From CBDBND01 sp965262665 (GTDB taxonomy: Bacteria > Pseudomonadota > Alphaproteobacteria > Rhodospirillales > Rhodospirillaceae), in assembly GCA_965262665.1 (NCBI GenBank), contig OZ253551.1:62001-126000 (forward strand): a stretch of DNA of 64,000 nucleotides, in the 5' to 3' direction. Below are positions 11,276 through 20,600 of the stretch, piece by piece (the first letter of the stretch is position 1; each line of letters starts with the position of its first letter). The position numbers were made by a program, and so were the translations under genes. Below the pieces are notes generated by a model. That model saw only the letters and a list, made by a program, of their open reading frames with translations. It did not search any database and had not been told where the DNA came from.

Positions 11276-11672
11276 CGGTCACGGTCCCTTGAGTCTAAAT
11301 CGAGCGCGGCATGAGCGCCCGGTCCGAAGGTGAAGGGAGAAGGTAGGGCCGTCAATCATTGCCGCACATGCCTCAACTCCTTGGAACACTTTTAGAGCGA
11401 CCAGAGTTCATCCAAGGGGCAATGTGATGCGACTAGAGAACTCCTGGTGCAGTTCAAACAGGCGTTGTTTTGAACATAAGCAACCATGGTCTTCAGGGCG
11501 AGGGCGGAAAACAATCGACCGAACCAACCGATAGAAATTCCGAATAAGGTAGTGCGGCATCTCGGCGCGCATCGCACGCGAATTGGGGATCAACGCTGTT
11601 TTCAACCATGCGGCCGCCGGGAAGCCGCTGAGATTTACCGAAGCCGCCGGCAGTTGCGGCCGACGCTCGGCG
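11276..11672. other. Intergenic stretch, nothing recognised
   Basis: About 400 bases between the HigA-like gene and the relaxase fragment. Short open frames on both strands give low-complexity or Arg-rich translations without family resemblance. No toxin gene for the HigA-like protein could be found here. Confidence 0.4.
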
Positions 11673-12200
11673 TTATAATTCCAGATCCATCCCTTTGCGC
11701 TTCTCGCGCGCCGGGGCTGGGGGTTCCGTCTCTTTTCCGGCTGCTGTCTTTCCGTCTCGGTCCGCCTCCCGCGCGAACTCCGCCCCTTGTTCCAGTGTCC
11801 GTTCGGCCCCCGCCCCACTGTCCATGCCCTTTGCCCGCTCGTCCCGCGGAACCTCTCCGATCCCCTCGAGCGCTGAGATCCGCTCACCGGTGGCAGCCTC
11901 CAGTTGCTCGCGCAGGGCCTTGGCGTCGTCCGTCACCAGTTCGACCCTGTCGCGGGCGCGGCTGATTTCAACATAGAAGCTTTTCTGCGTGGTCAGATGG
12001 GGATGGTTAGCCTCCATCGCCGCGATCACGTTGTCGACCGTGCGTCCTTGGAATGCATGCACGGTCGAGGCCCAGGCGTGATCGAGATGGCGCAGTTGCG
12101 GATCGTTACGTCCGAGTTCAAGTTTGCGCCCGTCCTCAAGCCGGAAGGTGACCCGGCCACCTTCGACCGATAACACCTGGGCGGTGCGGCTATTGATTTA
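11673..12200 (-). pseudogene. MobF/TraA-type conjugative relaxase, C-terminal end only
   Basis: The about 170 residues match the end of the TraI/TrwC-like helicase domain of MobF relaxases: DHAWASTVHAFQGRTVDNVI, then SFYVEISRARDRVELVTDD, followed by a charged tail. The nickase and most of the helicase are missing. The frame breaks at about 12200, where the sequence turns AT-rich and unrelated. It is evidence that an integrated conjugative element once ran through this region, on the same strand as the recQ-topB cluster. Confidence 0.75.
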
Positions 12201-12360
12201 TCCGAGGGGGATTCCTCCAGCACAACAAGAATTTTAACACACTGAATTTACTGGATAATTTTCGACCTTCAACTTGCCGCTGGAGCGTCCAAGACGATAA
12301 TCAACACTATTGCAACACGGCACTAGACCCGCAGATCAGGCGTCGCCTGACGCCTGTGCT

Positions 12361-12426
12361 TTCCGAAAACCTAATCCACACCTGGGCGGTTTTAATCATG
12401 AAGATCGGCAGATAAGGTTTTCGGAA
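12361..12426. repeat. 66-bp palindrome-ended element, copy 1
   Basis: The ends TTCCGAAAACCTAATC (12361-12376) and GATAAGGTTTTCGGAA (12411-12426) are inverted repeats matching at 15 of 16 positions, around a 34-base core. A second copy lies at 21438-21506 with a similar core (including ATCATGAAGATCGGC), and a half copy at 20874-20893. Copies 1 and the half copy share left-flank bases (ACGCCTGT). Function unknown; the structure would suit a recombinase core site or a tiny non-autonomous element. Confidence 0.5.
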
Positions 12427-12474
12427 GGGACAGCTGCACGAAGGAGACGACGGTCCAGTACCTCCAACTCAGAC

Positions 12475-12503
12475 TTGACATGTAGTGCATATCGCACTAC
12501 ATA
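12475..12503 (+). promoter_or_regulatory. Promoter with embedded palindromic operator of the TacA/TacT pair
   Basis: A perfect -35 TTGACA at 12475-12480 is followed 17 bases later by TACATA (12498-12503). Between and across them lies a perfect inverted repeat, ATGTAGTGC and GCACTACAT with a 5-base spacer (12480-12502). It is placed to block RNA polymerase and is the likely binding site for the ribbon-helix-helix antitoxin, as in autoregulated toxin-antitoxin operons. Confidence 0.65.
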
Positions 12504-12527
12504 GAATAATCTCATAAGGGGGCGAGC

Positions 12528-12836
12528 ATGTTGAACTTCAATGCTGCATCAAGCATTCAAGCAAGGCGGACCAAGACAACCCAGGTACGCCACGATGATC
12601 GACTGGCGAGCCTGATCGAGCGTGCCGCGCTCGCGCTGGCCGTGGACAAGTCTGCGTTCCTGCGTGCCGCGATTGAGCGCGAGGCCACGCGTGTACTCGA
12701 CCTGCAGTCTCGTCATACACTGACGCCTGAGGACGCCGAGATTTTCGCTGCGGCCCTCGACGCCCCACCTGCTCCAACCCCACGCGCTCTTGAGGCTGCC
12801 CGAAACTACAGCGCGCGCGTGGTGCATGCCGACTGA
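12528..12836 (+). CDS. tacA: DUF1778/TacA-type ribbon-helix-helix antitoxin
   Basis: A 102-residue protein. The N-terminal half (VRHDDRLASLIERAALALAV then DKSAFLRAAIEREATRVL) is a DUF1778 ribbon-helix-helix region, and the C-terminal part (LTPEDAEIFAAALDAPPAPT) matches the toxin-neutralising tail of TacA antitoxins. It is expected to bind the palindrome upstream and to inhibit the following acetyltransferase. A GGGGG-rich ribosome site precedes the ATG at 12528. Its stop lies 11 bases inside the toxin frame, a usual arrangement for this family. Confidence 0.85.
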   Translation: MLNFNAASSIQARRTKTTQVRHDDRLASLIERAALALAVDKSAFLRAAIEREATRVLDLQSRHTLTPEDAEIFAAALDAPPAPTPRALEAARNYSARVVHAD

Positions 12837-13389
12837 GCATTTGGCGTTCAGGATAGAGCACTTCGACCCGGCGCGGCACGACGGCACCAATTTCGACTGT
12901 GGTGTCGGTCGTCTGAACAACTACCTCAAGCTGAATGCTAAGAAACAGCAGAAGGATGAGATGACCCGCGTCTATGTCGTCGTTGAAGAGGGAAGCCCAC
13001 GAATCCTAGGCTACCATGCCATCAACCTCGGCATGATGAACGTGGACGAACTCAAGCGGCGACCGCGGGGAGCACCCGATCATGGGGAGATCCCAGTGCT
13101 ATTCCTAGGGCAGGTCGCAGTCGACCAGATAGAACAGGGCAAAGGTCTCGGTGGCATCCTTATGCACCATGTATTAGAAAAAGCGTGCGTGATTGCCGAC
13201 ACGGCTGGATGTTATGCAATCATTCTCGATGTGATTTATGACGGTGGCGAAGTGGAATTTGCCCGGCGCAAGGCGTGGTACGAGAGCTTCGGTTTCGCGA
13301 CCTTTGCAAGTAACACCGCGCGCATGTTTATCGCGATGAAGCAGGTGCGTGCGGTGGCTCAGGCAAGCTCTGGACCCGCGAACGAATAG
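12826..13389 (+). CDS. tacT: TacT-type GNAT acetyltransferase toxin
   Basis: A 187-residue GNAT-fold protein starting MPTEHLAFRIEHFDPARHD. TacT toxins acetylate aminoacyl-tRNA and stop translation. The family pattern is visible: FDCGVGRLNNYLKLNAKKQQ, a VYVVVEE strand, LGQVAVDQIEQGKGLGG as the acetyl-CoA-binding loop, and YESFGF carrying the tyrosine near the C-terminus. The earlier frame opening at 12790 is not used because homology begins at 12826. Both partners look intact, so the module is probably functional and may stabilise the island. Confidence 0.85.
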   Translation: MPTEHLAFRIEHFDPARHDGTNFDCGVGRLNNYLKLNAKKQQKDEMTRVYVVVEEGSPRILGYHAINLGMMNVDELKRRPRGAPDHGEIPVLFLGQVAVDQIEQGKGLGGILMHHVLEKACVIADTAGCYAIILDVIYDGGEVEFARRKAWYESFGFATFASNTARMFIAMKQVRAVAQASSGPANE

Positions 13390-13567
13390 TTTCATGTTCT
13401 CGATAGTGTGACTTCATGACAGCCATTATGGACACGCCACATGGCCTGAGACATGGTCAGGCCCTTGCGCTTGTCCGTCGTCAAAACATTTGGGACAAAT
13501 AAGCGTGTTTTCTAACGGAGGATTTAGCTCATCTTGGTTGGCAGTTAAGCCGCCTGGCGTTGATGGT

Positions 13568-14196
13568 TCAAGCGGCGGTTTTGGCCGGTGAGTTTTTGGT
13601 TTTTTGTCTCCTTTCGATGATTGCGGTGTCTCGCCCGAAGGAGGCGTCAGCGGGGGTGACGGTGCCGATACTCTCATGGTAGCGGTGGTTATTGTAGTGA
13701 TCGACGCAGGCGCCGATCTGGTTTTCCAGATCACCCGGCAGGAAGTAGTTCTTAAGCAGGATGCGGTGCTTCAGCGTTTGATGCCAGCGCTTGATCTTGC
13801 CTTGGGTCTGGGGGTGATGAGGTGCGCCGCGAACATGGTCTATTTTCAGATCCTCCAACCATTCAGCCAGATCGCCGGAGACATAAGATGAGCCGTTGTC
13901 TGAGAGCAGCCTCGGCTTGTGGACGACTTTGGTCTGATCGCAGCCTGATGCTTTCAGTGCCAGGTTCAACGTCTCCGTCACATCATCGGCCCGCATGGTG
14001 GCGCACAGCTTCCAGGCGATGATGTAGCGCGAGAAGTCGTCCAGGATAGTCGACAGATAGAACCAGCCCCAGCCGATGACCTTGAGAGAGGTGAAGTCGG
14101 TCTGCCATAGCTGGTTGGGCGCAGTGGTCTTATCATGGAACTCATCGGCGGCCTTGACGACGACAACGGCTGGGCTGGTGATCAGGTCATCCTATG
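13568..14196 (-). pseudogene. IS3-family OrfB fragment with a mutated catalytic glutamate
   Basis: Reading leftward from about 14196, the frame encodes the integrase core of an IS3-family transposase: LWQTDFTSLKVIGWGWFYL, KPRLLSDNGSSYVSGDL and HPQTQGKIKRWHQTLK. The first two acidic residues of the DDE triad are present, but the third is replaced: family members read QGKIERWH, this copy QGKIKRWH. The 5' part is missing and the sequence abuts an IS5-type fragment on the other strand at about 14197. It is an inactive relic. Confidence 0.75.
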
Positions 14197-14199
14197 ACG

Positions 14200-14700
14200 C
14201 ATACGCACTGGAGCGCGGCAGGGATTTGGGAGGCGGTCGCCACCACATCGGCGCAAGCCATGGCCGATAGCGCCTGCCACAGCATCGATTCAACGACGGT
14301 CCGCGGCCATGTCTCTGCCGCCGGCGCAAAGGGGGACTCACGAGCAGGCTTATGGCCGCTCGCCTTCCACCTCACAGGCGGGGAAGCGCACGACGCCACG
14401 GCGTTCGACACGCTGAGAACACTGGCCGAAGACCGCAACGCCGATCTGATCGCGGACAAAGGATACGACAGCGACGCCATCGGCCAGGCGCTGATCCAAG
14501 ACGGTCTTCGTCCGGTCATTCCGCCTCGCTCTAACGACATGAGCGCTGTCCGATGGAACAAACGCGTCTACAGATAACGCAACGTCATCGAACGCATGAT
14601 CGGCCATCTCAAAATGAAACGCGGCATCGCCACGCGTTACGACAAGCTGGCCCAATCCTGCCTCGATACACTTCCGCTTCATCTTTCACATTGCATCTGA
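14200..14700 (+). pseudogene. IS5-family (IS427/IS1031-like) transposase fragment
   Basis: Encodes ACHSIDSTTVRGHVSAAGAK, then directly LAFHLTGGEAHDATAFDTL, DLIADKGYDSDAIGQALIQ, and IPPRSN, followed after an in-frame TAA (14575-14577) by RNVIERMIGHLKMKRGIATR. About 20 residues expected between the first two blocks are missing, the N-terminus is lost, and the stop breaks the catalytic Glu region from the rest. A degraded copy. Confidence 0.7.
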
Positions 14701-14837
14701 AAAAGGTCAACGGCGAAACAAAAGCAAGCCTATCGTGACGCCAGCCGAATTCCTCAACCGATCACCGGTATACGTATGGCCGTCAGTGCGCCAACCGACC
14801 TGGTTGAGTCCCTACTCTCGTCCCATGCCGCCTAGAG

Positions 14838-15106
14838 GTTGAGCTTGGCCGCGAGCGGGGGCGGCGGATGGACGGCCGGGAGAGGCGTCCCTGCCGCTTG
14901 CCATCACCAATCGACGGGAGACGAAACCATGCACACGGCCAATGCACCTGGCGGCAATGCCCGCACTTTCCTTACCCACATGTTTGGCAGCGGTCTGGAC
15001 GACAACCGCTATGTCGTCGAGCGTTTCCGCTCTCAGGCCGACGGAGACATCCGTCCCCTTGGCGCCGAGACACCGGCACCGAAGGGACCGCGCAAGGCGA
15101 AGCACA
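14838..15106 (+). repeat. 269-bp duplicated segment, copy 1 (partner at 51778-52045)
   Basis: This segment and 51778-52045 are close to identical over their length, including about 90 bases before the shared ATG (GGGAGAGGCGTCCC and a GGGAG ribosome site) and about 59 codons after it. Outside the segment the two loci differ. In both cases an IS630-family transposase fragment is adjacent (fused downstream here, upstream in the other copy). Confidence 0.75.
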
Positions 15107-15360
15107 ACCTGCCCGCCCACAAGGTCGCTGGCATCCGCCAGGCCATCGAAGCCGCCGGCGCAACCCTGCTGTATCTGCCGCCCTACAGTCCCGACTGCAA
15201 CCCGATCGAGATGGCCTTCGCCAAACTCAAGGCGCTCCTGAGAAAGGCCGCCGCCAGAACCGTCGACGACCTGTGGGACGCCATTGCCGACGCCATCGAC
15301 GCCTTCACCTCAACCGAATGCGAAAACTACTTCGCCGCCGCCGGATATGATCGGGATTAA
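14929..15360 (+). CDS. Chimeric ORF: unknown leader module fused to IS630 transposase C-terminus
   Basis: An open frame of 143 residues. The first about 59 residues (MHTANAPGGNARTFLTHMFG and ERFRSQADGDIRPLG) are a module I do not recognise; it recurs at 51868. From HNLPAHKVAGIRQAIEAAG to the end the sequence is the C-terminal third of an IS630-family transposase, including YSPDCNPIEMAFAKLKALL with the last catalytic Glu. The first catalytic residues are absent, so it cannot transpose. A good ribosome site (GACGGGAGACG) belongs to the leader module, so the fusion may be translated. Confidence 0.5.
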   Translation: MHTANAPGGNARTFLTHMFGSGLDDNRYVVERFRSQADGDIRPLGAETPAPKGPRKAKHNLPAHKVAGIRQAIEAAGATLLYLPPYSPDCNPIEMAFAKLKALLRKAAARTVDDLWDAIADAIDAFTSTECENYFAAAGYDRD

Positions 15361-15462
15361 ATTGAATCTGCTCTAGCTTTACACCGTCATCAGCCCCTTC
15401 CCCGGAGCGGCGGTGCGTAGGATACTCAGGGCCAAAGAACACCAAGGGGAAAGGACCACACC

Positions 15463-16413
15463 ATGACAACCACCCGCAGAGACACACTTAAGTACACGGG
15501 TGCCGCCATTGCCCTGATGTCCGGGCCCCGCGCCGCCTCTGCCGAGACGCGGTCGGAAAGCAACCCCTATGCGGTCAGGTCCGGACCCATGCCCGTGCCC
15601 TATGTGCCGAGGCGCGGCTATGCGGATGGCCCCTTCGGACAGGTCCATTTCCGCGACACGGGCGAAGGACGGCCCTTGATACTGTGTCCACAGGCGCCCA
15701 TGACCTCACGCCAGTTCGAGAACGTGTACGAACCCCTCGCGCGCCGGGGAATCCGGGCTATCGGCGTTGATTCGCCTGGTTTTGGAGAATCCGACCCTAC
15801 GCCCTTCGTGCCCACGGTCAGTGACTGGGCCGACGCAGTGCCAGCCGTGCTCGACCATCTGGGCATCGAAAAGGCCGACGTACTCGGCCACCACACCGGC
15901 GGCATGGTGGCGACGGAAGTGGCGATCCTTTTTCGGGAACGGGTGAACAAACTCGTCATCAACGGTCCTTTGCCTATGGGCGAGGAGGAGCGCAGCAATT
16001 TCCTCAAGTTCGTCGAGGAAGGCGAGATCAACTTCGTCCACCAGACCGACGGCAGCCACATGCAGAACGCCTTCGCCACCCGCTACCGCATGTACGTCAA
16101 CGGCGGAGGAACTCCGGACCCGAAGGTTATCACCCGTTACACAGTGGAGCGTTTCCAGGGATACGCGCCGTTCTGGACCGGTCACCACGCCGCATTCATC
16201 TATGACCACAATGCGGCGCTCATGAAGGTCGAGGTCCCTACCCTGATCCTTACCAACACAGGCGATCAGATCTACGAAAACGCCAAGCTGGCCGCGCAGA
16301 TGCGTCCCGACTTTGCCTATGTAGAACTGCAAGGCGGCGGCATCGACATCGTCGATCAGATGCCCGAAGAATGGGCCGACGCGGTGGTAAAGTTTCTCAA
16401 CGGTTCGGCCTAA
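15463..16413 (+). CDS. Tat-exported alpha/beta-hydrolase-fold protein 1, non-canonical active site
   Basis: A 316-residue alpha/beta-hydrolase-fold protein. The N-terminus TTRRDTLKYTGAAIALMSG is a twin-arginine signal with an AASA cleavage region, so it should act in the periplasm. The fold is clear: GQVHFRDTGEGRPLILCPQ, AIGVDSPGFGESDP, and the nucleophile-elbow region KADVLGHHTGGMVAT. The elbow's nucleophile position is His144 (GHHTG) instead of Ser or Asp. An Asp sits where the acid is expected (TNTGDQI, D268), while the usual catalytic His is not seen in LQGGGIDIVDQMPEEW near 294. It is followed by a paralogue after 33 bases. The substrate is unknown. Confidence 0.75.
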   Translation: MTTTRRDTLKYTGAAIALMSGPRAASAETRSESNPYAVRSGPMPVPYVPRRGYADGPFGQVHFRDTGEGRPLILCPQAPMTSRQFENVYEPLARRGIRAIGVDSPGFGESDPTPFVPTVSDWADAVPAVLDHLGIEKADVLGHHTGGMVATEVAILFRERVNKLVINGPLPMGEEERSNFLKFVEEGEINFVHQTDGSHMQNAFATRYRMYVNGGGTPDPKVITRYTVERFQGYAPFWTGHHAAFIYDHNAALMKVEVPTLILTNTGDQIYENAKLAAQMRPDFAYVELQGGGIDIVDQMPEEWADAVVKFLNGSA

Positions 16414-16446
16414 CCGATCAACCTTTGTTCGACTCATAGGGCCCTA

Positions 16447-17400
16447 ATGGCTATGCGAATATCGAATCGCAGGACGGTGTTGCAGTATGCGGCCATTGCC
16501 GTGGTGGCCCTGACCGCTGCCTGCTCACCGGCGACGAATACAACGAAAGCAACAGCTGATGTTTCTGGCGGAGACGGAGGAGAACCTGCCATGTCTCAAC
16601 CCCACCGAGGTTACGCACCGGGACCCTACGGCCAAGTCCATTACTATGACGCTGGCGGTGACGGCCGACCCTTGGTGCTTCTCCACCAATCGCCTATGAC
16701 GCTGCGTCAGTACGATAGCGTTTACGGATTGTTCGCGGAGCGCGGTATCCGCGCCGTCGGCATCGACACCCCCGGTTACGGCCAATCAGACCCGCCGGCC
16801 ACCACACCCACCATTGGGGACTATGCTGCGGCCACCCCGGCTGTGCTGGACCATCTGGGCATCGACAAGGCCGATGTTCTCGGTCACCACACCGGCGCCC
16901 TGATTGCCACCGAAGTTGCGCTACAGTTTCCGGGCCGTGTCAACAACCTGATCATGCACTCGCCCCTGCCACTGGACGATGACCAGCGAGCCTTTTTCAT
17001 GAAGTACACAGAAGACGCCGAGATCAACTTGAACCCGAGAGCCGACGGCGAGCACCTAGCGGAACTGTTCAGGTCCCGCAACGGCTGGTCCAACGGTGAA
17101 ATCGATCCCGAACTCGTGACCCGCTACATCGCCGAAGCACTGATCGGCTACGGCCCGTTCTGGTGGGGCCACAACGCCGCCTTCACCTATGACCACAACG
17201 CGACCCTGCCTAAGATCACCCACCGCACCCTGGTATTGGTGAACACCGGTGATACCATCTATCCCAACGCCCAATGGGCCATGGAGATGCGGCCCGACTT
17301 CGCATACACGGAGTTAGAGGGCGGCGGCGGCGACATCGTCGACCAGCAGCCTGAGGCCTGGGTGGGCGCCGTCATAGCCTTTCTTAACGGCCAGAGTTAG
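16447..17400 (+). CDS. Lipoprotein alpha/beta-hydrolase-fold protein 2, non-canonical active site
   Basis: A 317-residue paralogue of the preceding gene. The N-terminus ISNRRTVLQYAAIAVVALTAAC combines a twin-arginine motif with a lipobox ending at Cys26, suggesting a Tat-exported lipoprotein. It repeats the same features: LLHQSPMTLRQY, GIDTPGYGQSDP, KADVLGHHTGALIATEVA (His148 at the nucleophile position), VNTGDTI (Asp269) and EGGGGDIVDQQPEAW where a His would be expected. The two genes are head-to-tail and probably cotranscribed. The shared substitutions suggest a defined subgroup and not random decay. Confidence 0.75.
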   Translation: MAMRISNRRTVLQYAAIAVVALTAACSPATNTTKATADVSGGDGGEPAMSQPHRGYAPGPYGQVHYYDAGGDGRPLVLLHQSPMTLRQYDSVYGLFAERGIRAVGIDTPGYGQSDPPATTPTIGDYAAATPAVLDHLGIDKADVLGHHTGALIATEVALQFPGRVNNLIMHSPLPLDDDQRAFFMKYTEDAEINLNPRADGEHLAELFRSRNGWSNGEIDPELVTRYIAEALIGYGPFWWGHNAAFTYDHNATLPKITHRTLVLVNTGDTIYPNAQWAMEMRPDFAYTELEGGGGDIVDQQPEAWVGAVIAFLNGQS

Positions 17401-17425
17401 TGGGATGAAACGGGCATTGTCAGAT

Positions 17426-17587
17426 GGCATTGTCAGACTAAAACTGCTCGGTCATCTTTCCCTGTTCCCTTCTGGGGATTTTGGAGCGCAAAACAAGTCT
17501 TGTCTGGTTTAGACCGGACAAGAAAGAAAGACGAAGCCAGCCCAACAACGGGAAAATTCTAACATACGATTTTAGTCTGACAATGCC
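17426..17587. repeat. MITE-like element, copy 1 (162 bp)
   Basis: Bounded by GGCATTGTCAGACTAAAA (17426-17443) and its inverted match TTTTAGTCTGACAATGCC (17570-17587). The interior contains a smaller palindrome around GTCTGGTTTAGACCGGAC. Related copies are at 21151-21313, 52845-53007 and, split by an IS, at 21581-22653. A partial duplicate of the left end (GGCATTGTCAGA, 17413-17424) precedes this copy. It has no coding capacity, so it would depend on a transposase elsewhere. Confidence 0.7.
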
Positions 17588-17689
17588 GTCGTCGCAGCTA
17601 TGTAGAGCTTTCCATAGTTTTGACCGGCTCCATCATTTGTTGGTCCTGTTTCGGATGCTGCGGGAAGCCGCTAATAGGTAGGCGTGCGG

Positions 17690-20600
17690 TCATGATGCTT
17701 CCGGCGAATAGCCGGGACAGATGCCACCGTCATCGTCCGCGAGCGAGAGCAAGGCCGTATTGCCGCCGCCGGCCGCAGTATTGATGGTGACCGTGCGCTC
17801 GGTGGCGAAGCGGTGCAGATAACGCGGCCCGCCTGCCTTGGGTCCCGTCCCGGAGAGCCCTTCGCCGCCGAACGGCTGCACGCCGACGACGGCGCCCACT
17901 ATGTTGCGATTGATGTAGATATTTCCTGCTCGAGCGCGCGTTACAATACGCTCCACCGTCGAGTTGATCCGGCTGTGCAGGCCCAGCGTCAGCCCATAGC
18001 CGGTCGCGTTGACGGCATCGATCACCGCATCGAGGCGGTCGCCCGCATAGCGCACCACGTGAAGAATGGGGCCGAAGACCTCGCGCTTGAGCACGCCGAT
18101 CCCGTCGATCTCGACGACGAGTGGGCGGAAAAAGGTGCCGTGAACGGTGGCCTCGCCGTCGGGCGCCTCCGCATGCACCCTACCTGCGCGGGATATCCAT
18201 GCCGCATGGCTGCGTAACGCATCCAAGGTGGGCTCGTCGATCACCGGGCCGATGTCCGTCGAAAGCTGCATTGGATCACCGAGCCGCAGCTCTGCCATCG
18301 CACCCGACAGCATTGACAGCACACGAGGAGCGATCTCGGCTTGTAAGAAGAGCACGCGAAGGCTGGAGCAACGCTGACCGGCGCTGTAGAACGCCGACTG
18401 AAGCACGTCTGCGACGACCTGCTCTATTAGTGCGCTGGAATCGATGATCATCGCGTTCTGCCCACCGGTCTCCGCGATCAACGGCACGATCGGCCCCGGC
18501 CGCTCGGCCAGCGTTCGGGCAATCCGCCGCGCCGTCTCGGTCGAGCCCGTGAACGCAACACCTGCGATCCGCGGGTCACCGACCAGCGTGCTACCGACGA
18601 CCTCGCCCCGACCTGGCACAAATTGCAACACGCCCGGAGGAACGCCCGCCTCGTGCAAGAGCTGGGTCGCGAAACAGGCCGTGAGTGCTGTCTGCTCGGC
18701 CGGCTTCGCGATAACGGTGTTGCCGGACACCAGCGCTGCCGCGACCTGTCCTGTGAAAATCGCAAGCGGAAAGTTCCACGGGCTGATGCAGACGAAGGCG
18801 CCGCGGCCAGAAAGCGCGATGCTGTTGTCCTCACCGGTGGGACCCGGCAAGCTTTTAGGCTTAGCAAAGTCGTGCCGTGCGCACATAGCGTAGTAGCGCC
18901 CGTAGTCGACGGCTTCACGAACCTCGGAGAGGGCATCCGCGACCGTCTTACCCGCCTCACGCACACAGAGCGCCATTACCCCTGCCTGGCGCGCCTCCAG
19001 CAAATCAGCGAATTTCTCGAGGATCTTCGCCCGTTCATCAACCGGCGTCGCAGCCCAAGCTTCCGTCTGCGACACGGCAATATCGATCGCGCACCGGGCA
19101 AGCGCAACATCGGCCTCATGCACCATACCGACGGAGCGACGACGATCCGCCGGATCATGGATCGGCACTTGCACGGTTTCGATCGCCTCACCGTCGATGA
19201 TCGGCAGTGCTTTCCAGTGCTTTGCAGCGGCAGCTCCCATTTTCCGCAGCAAGGGCTCGACGACCCGGGCGTCGCTGAGATCCACGCCGGCCGAATTGCG
19301 CCGCGCGTTGCCATAGAGGTCGGCCGGTAGCGCGATTCCTGCATGTGGGCGATAGGGCAACGGACCTAACGCCTCGATGGGATCGCGTATCACATCGTCA
19401 ATCGGCGCCACATCATCGGCCAGGCGATTGACGAACGAAGTGTTCGCGCCATTTTCCAGCAGCCGGCGCACCAGGTAGGGTAACAGATCCTCATAAGAGC
19501 CAACCGGACCATAGACCCGGCAAGGTGGCGCGGCGTCCGGTTCCGCCTTAAGAGCTGCGTAGAGCGCCTCGCCCATGCCGTGAAGACGCTGAAACTCGAA
19601 ATCTCGCCAATCGCCGGCAAGCGTCATGACGGTCGCGACGGTACGAGCGTTGTGAGTCGCGAACTGCGGATAGACCGTGTCCCGCGCCGCGAGCAAACGG
19701 CGCGCGCAGGCGACGTACGACAAGTCAGTCGCGAGCTTGCGCGTGAAGACCGGATAGCCATCAAGCCCTTGTTCCTGCGCGCGCTTAATCTCTGTGTCCC
19801 AATAAGCGCCTTTGACGAGGCGTACTTGAATACGCCGGCCAACCCGTCGCGAGAAAGCCGTAAGCCAATCGATCACCGCCGGCGCGCGCTTCTGGTAGGC
19901 TTGCACGGCTAGGCCGAAACCCTCCCAGCCATGGAGCGCGGTATCGCGAAAAACCGCAGCAAATACATCAAGCGAAAGCGCGAGACGGTCCGCTTCTTCG
20001 GCATCGACCGTGAGTGCGATACCGTATTCTTTAGCCTTAAGCGCAAGGCTCCGGAGCCTCGGGACGAGTTCGGCCATCACCCGCTCGCGCTGCGCAAATT
20101 CGTAGCGCGGATGGATGGCGGAGAGTTTGACCGAGATGCCATGTCCAGAGCCGGCCGTGCCCCTGCTTAAGGCCGTGATCGCCGCCTCGTAGGCCACGAA
20201 GTAGCGCTCGGCATCCTTCGCCGTATGCGCGGCTTCCCCGAGCATGTCGAACGACGCGACCGAGTGTGCCTCGTTGGCGCGACCAAGAGCCTCATCGATC
20301 GTGCGGCCCATGACGAACTGGCGGCCGAGGATGCGCATTGCGTGTAACAACGCCCGCCGGATTACCGGTTCGCCCGCGCGCACGATCATGGCCTCTAGAG
20401 CCTCCAAGGTGCTAGACGGCTCTGACCCACCCAACCGGATCAACTTGCCCGTGAGCATCAAGCCCCAGGTCGATGCGTTGACCAAAAGAGAATCGCTCCG
20501 GCCAAGATGGTCAACCCATGCGGCGGTACCGATCTTATCCCTAATCAGGCGGGCCGCGGTCTCTTCGTCGGGAATGCGGAGAAGCGCTTCGGCCAGGCAC

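Noticed and set aside
11408..11887. Minus-strand frame of about 159 codons between the relaxase end and the HigA-like gene
   Set aside because: It overlaps the relaxase in another frame and shows no homology; no HigB toxin pattern is present.
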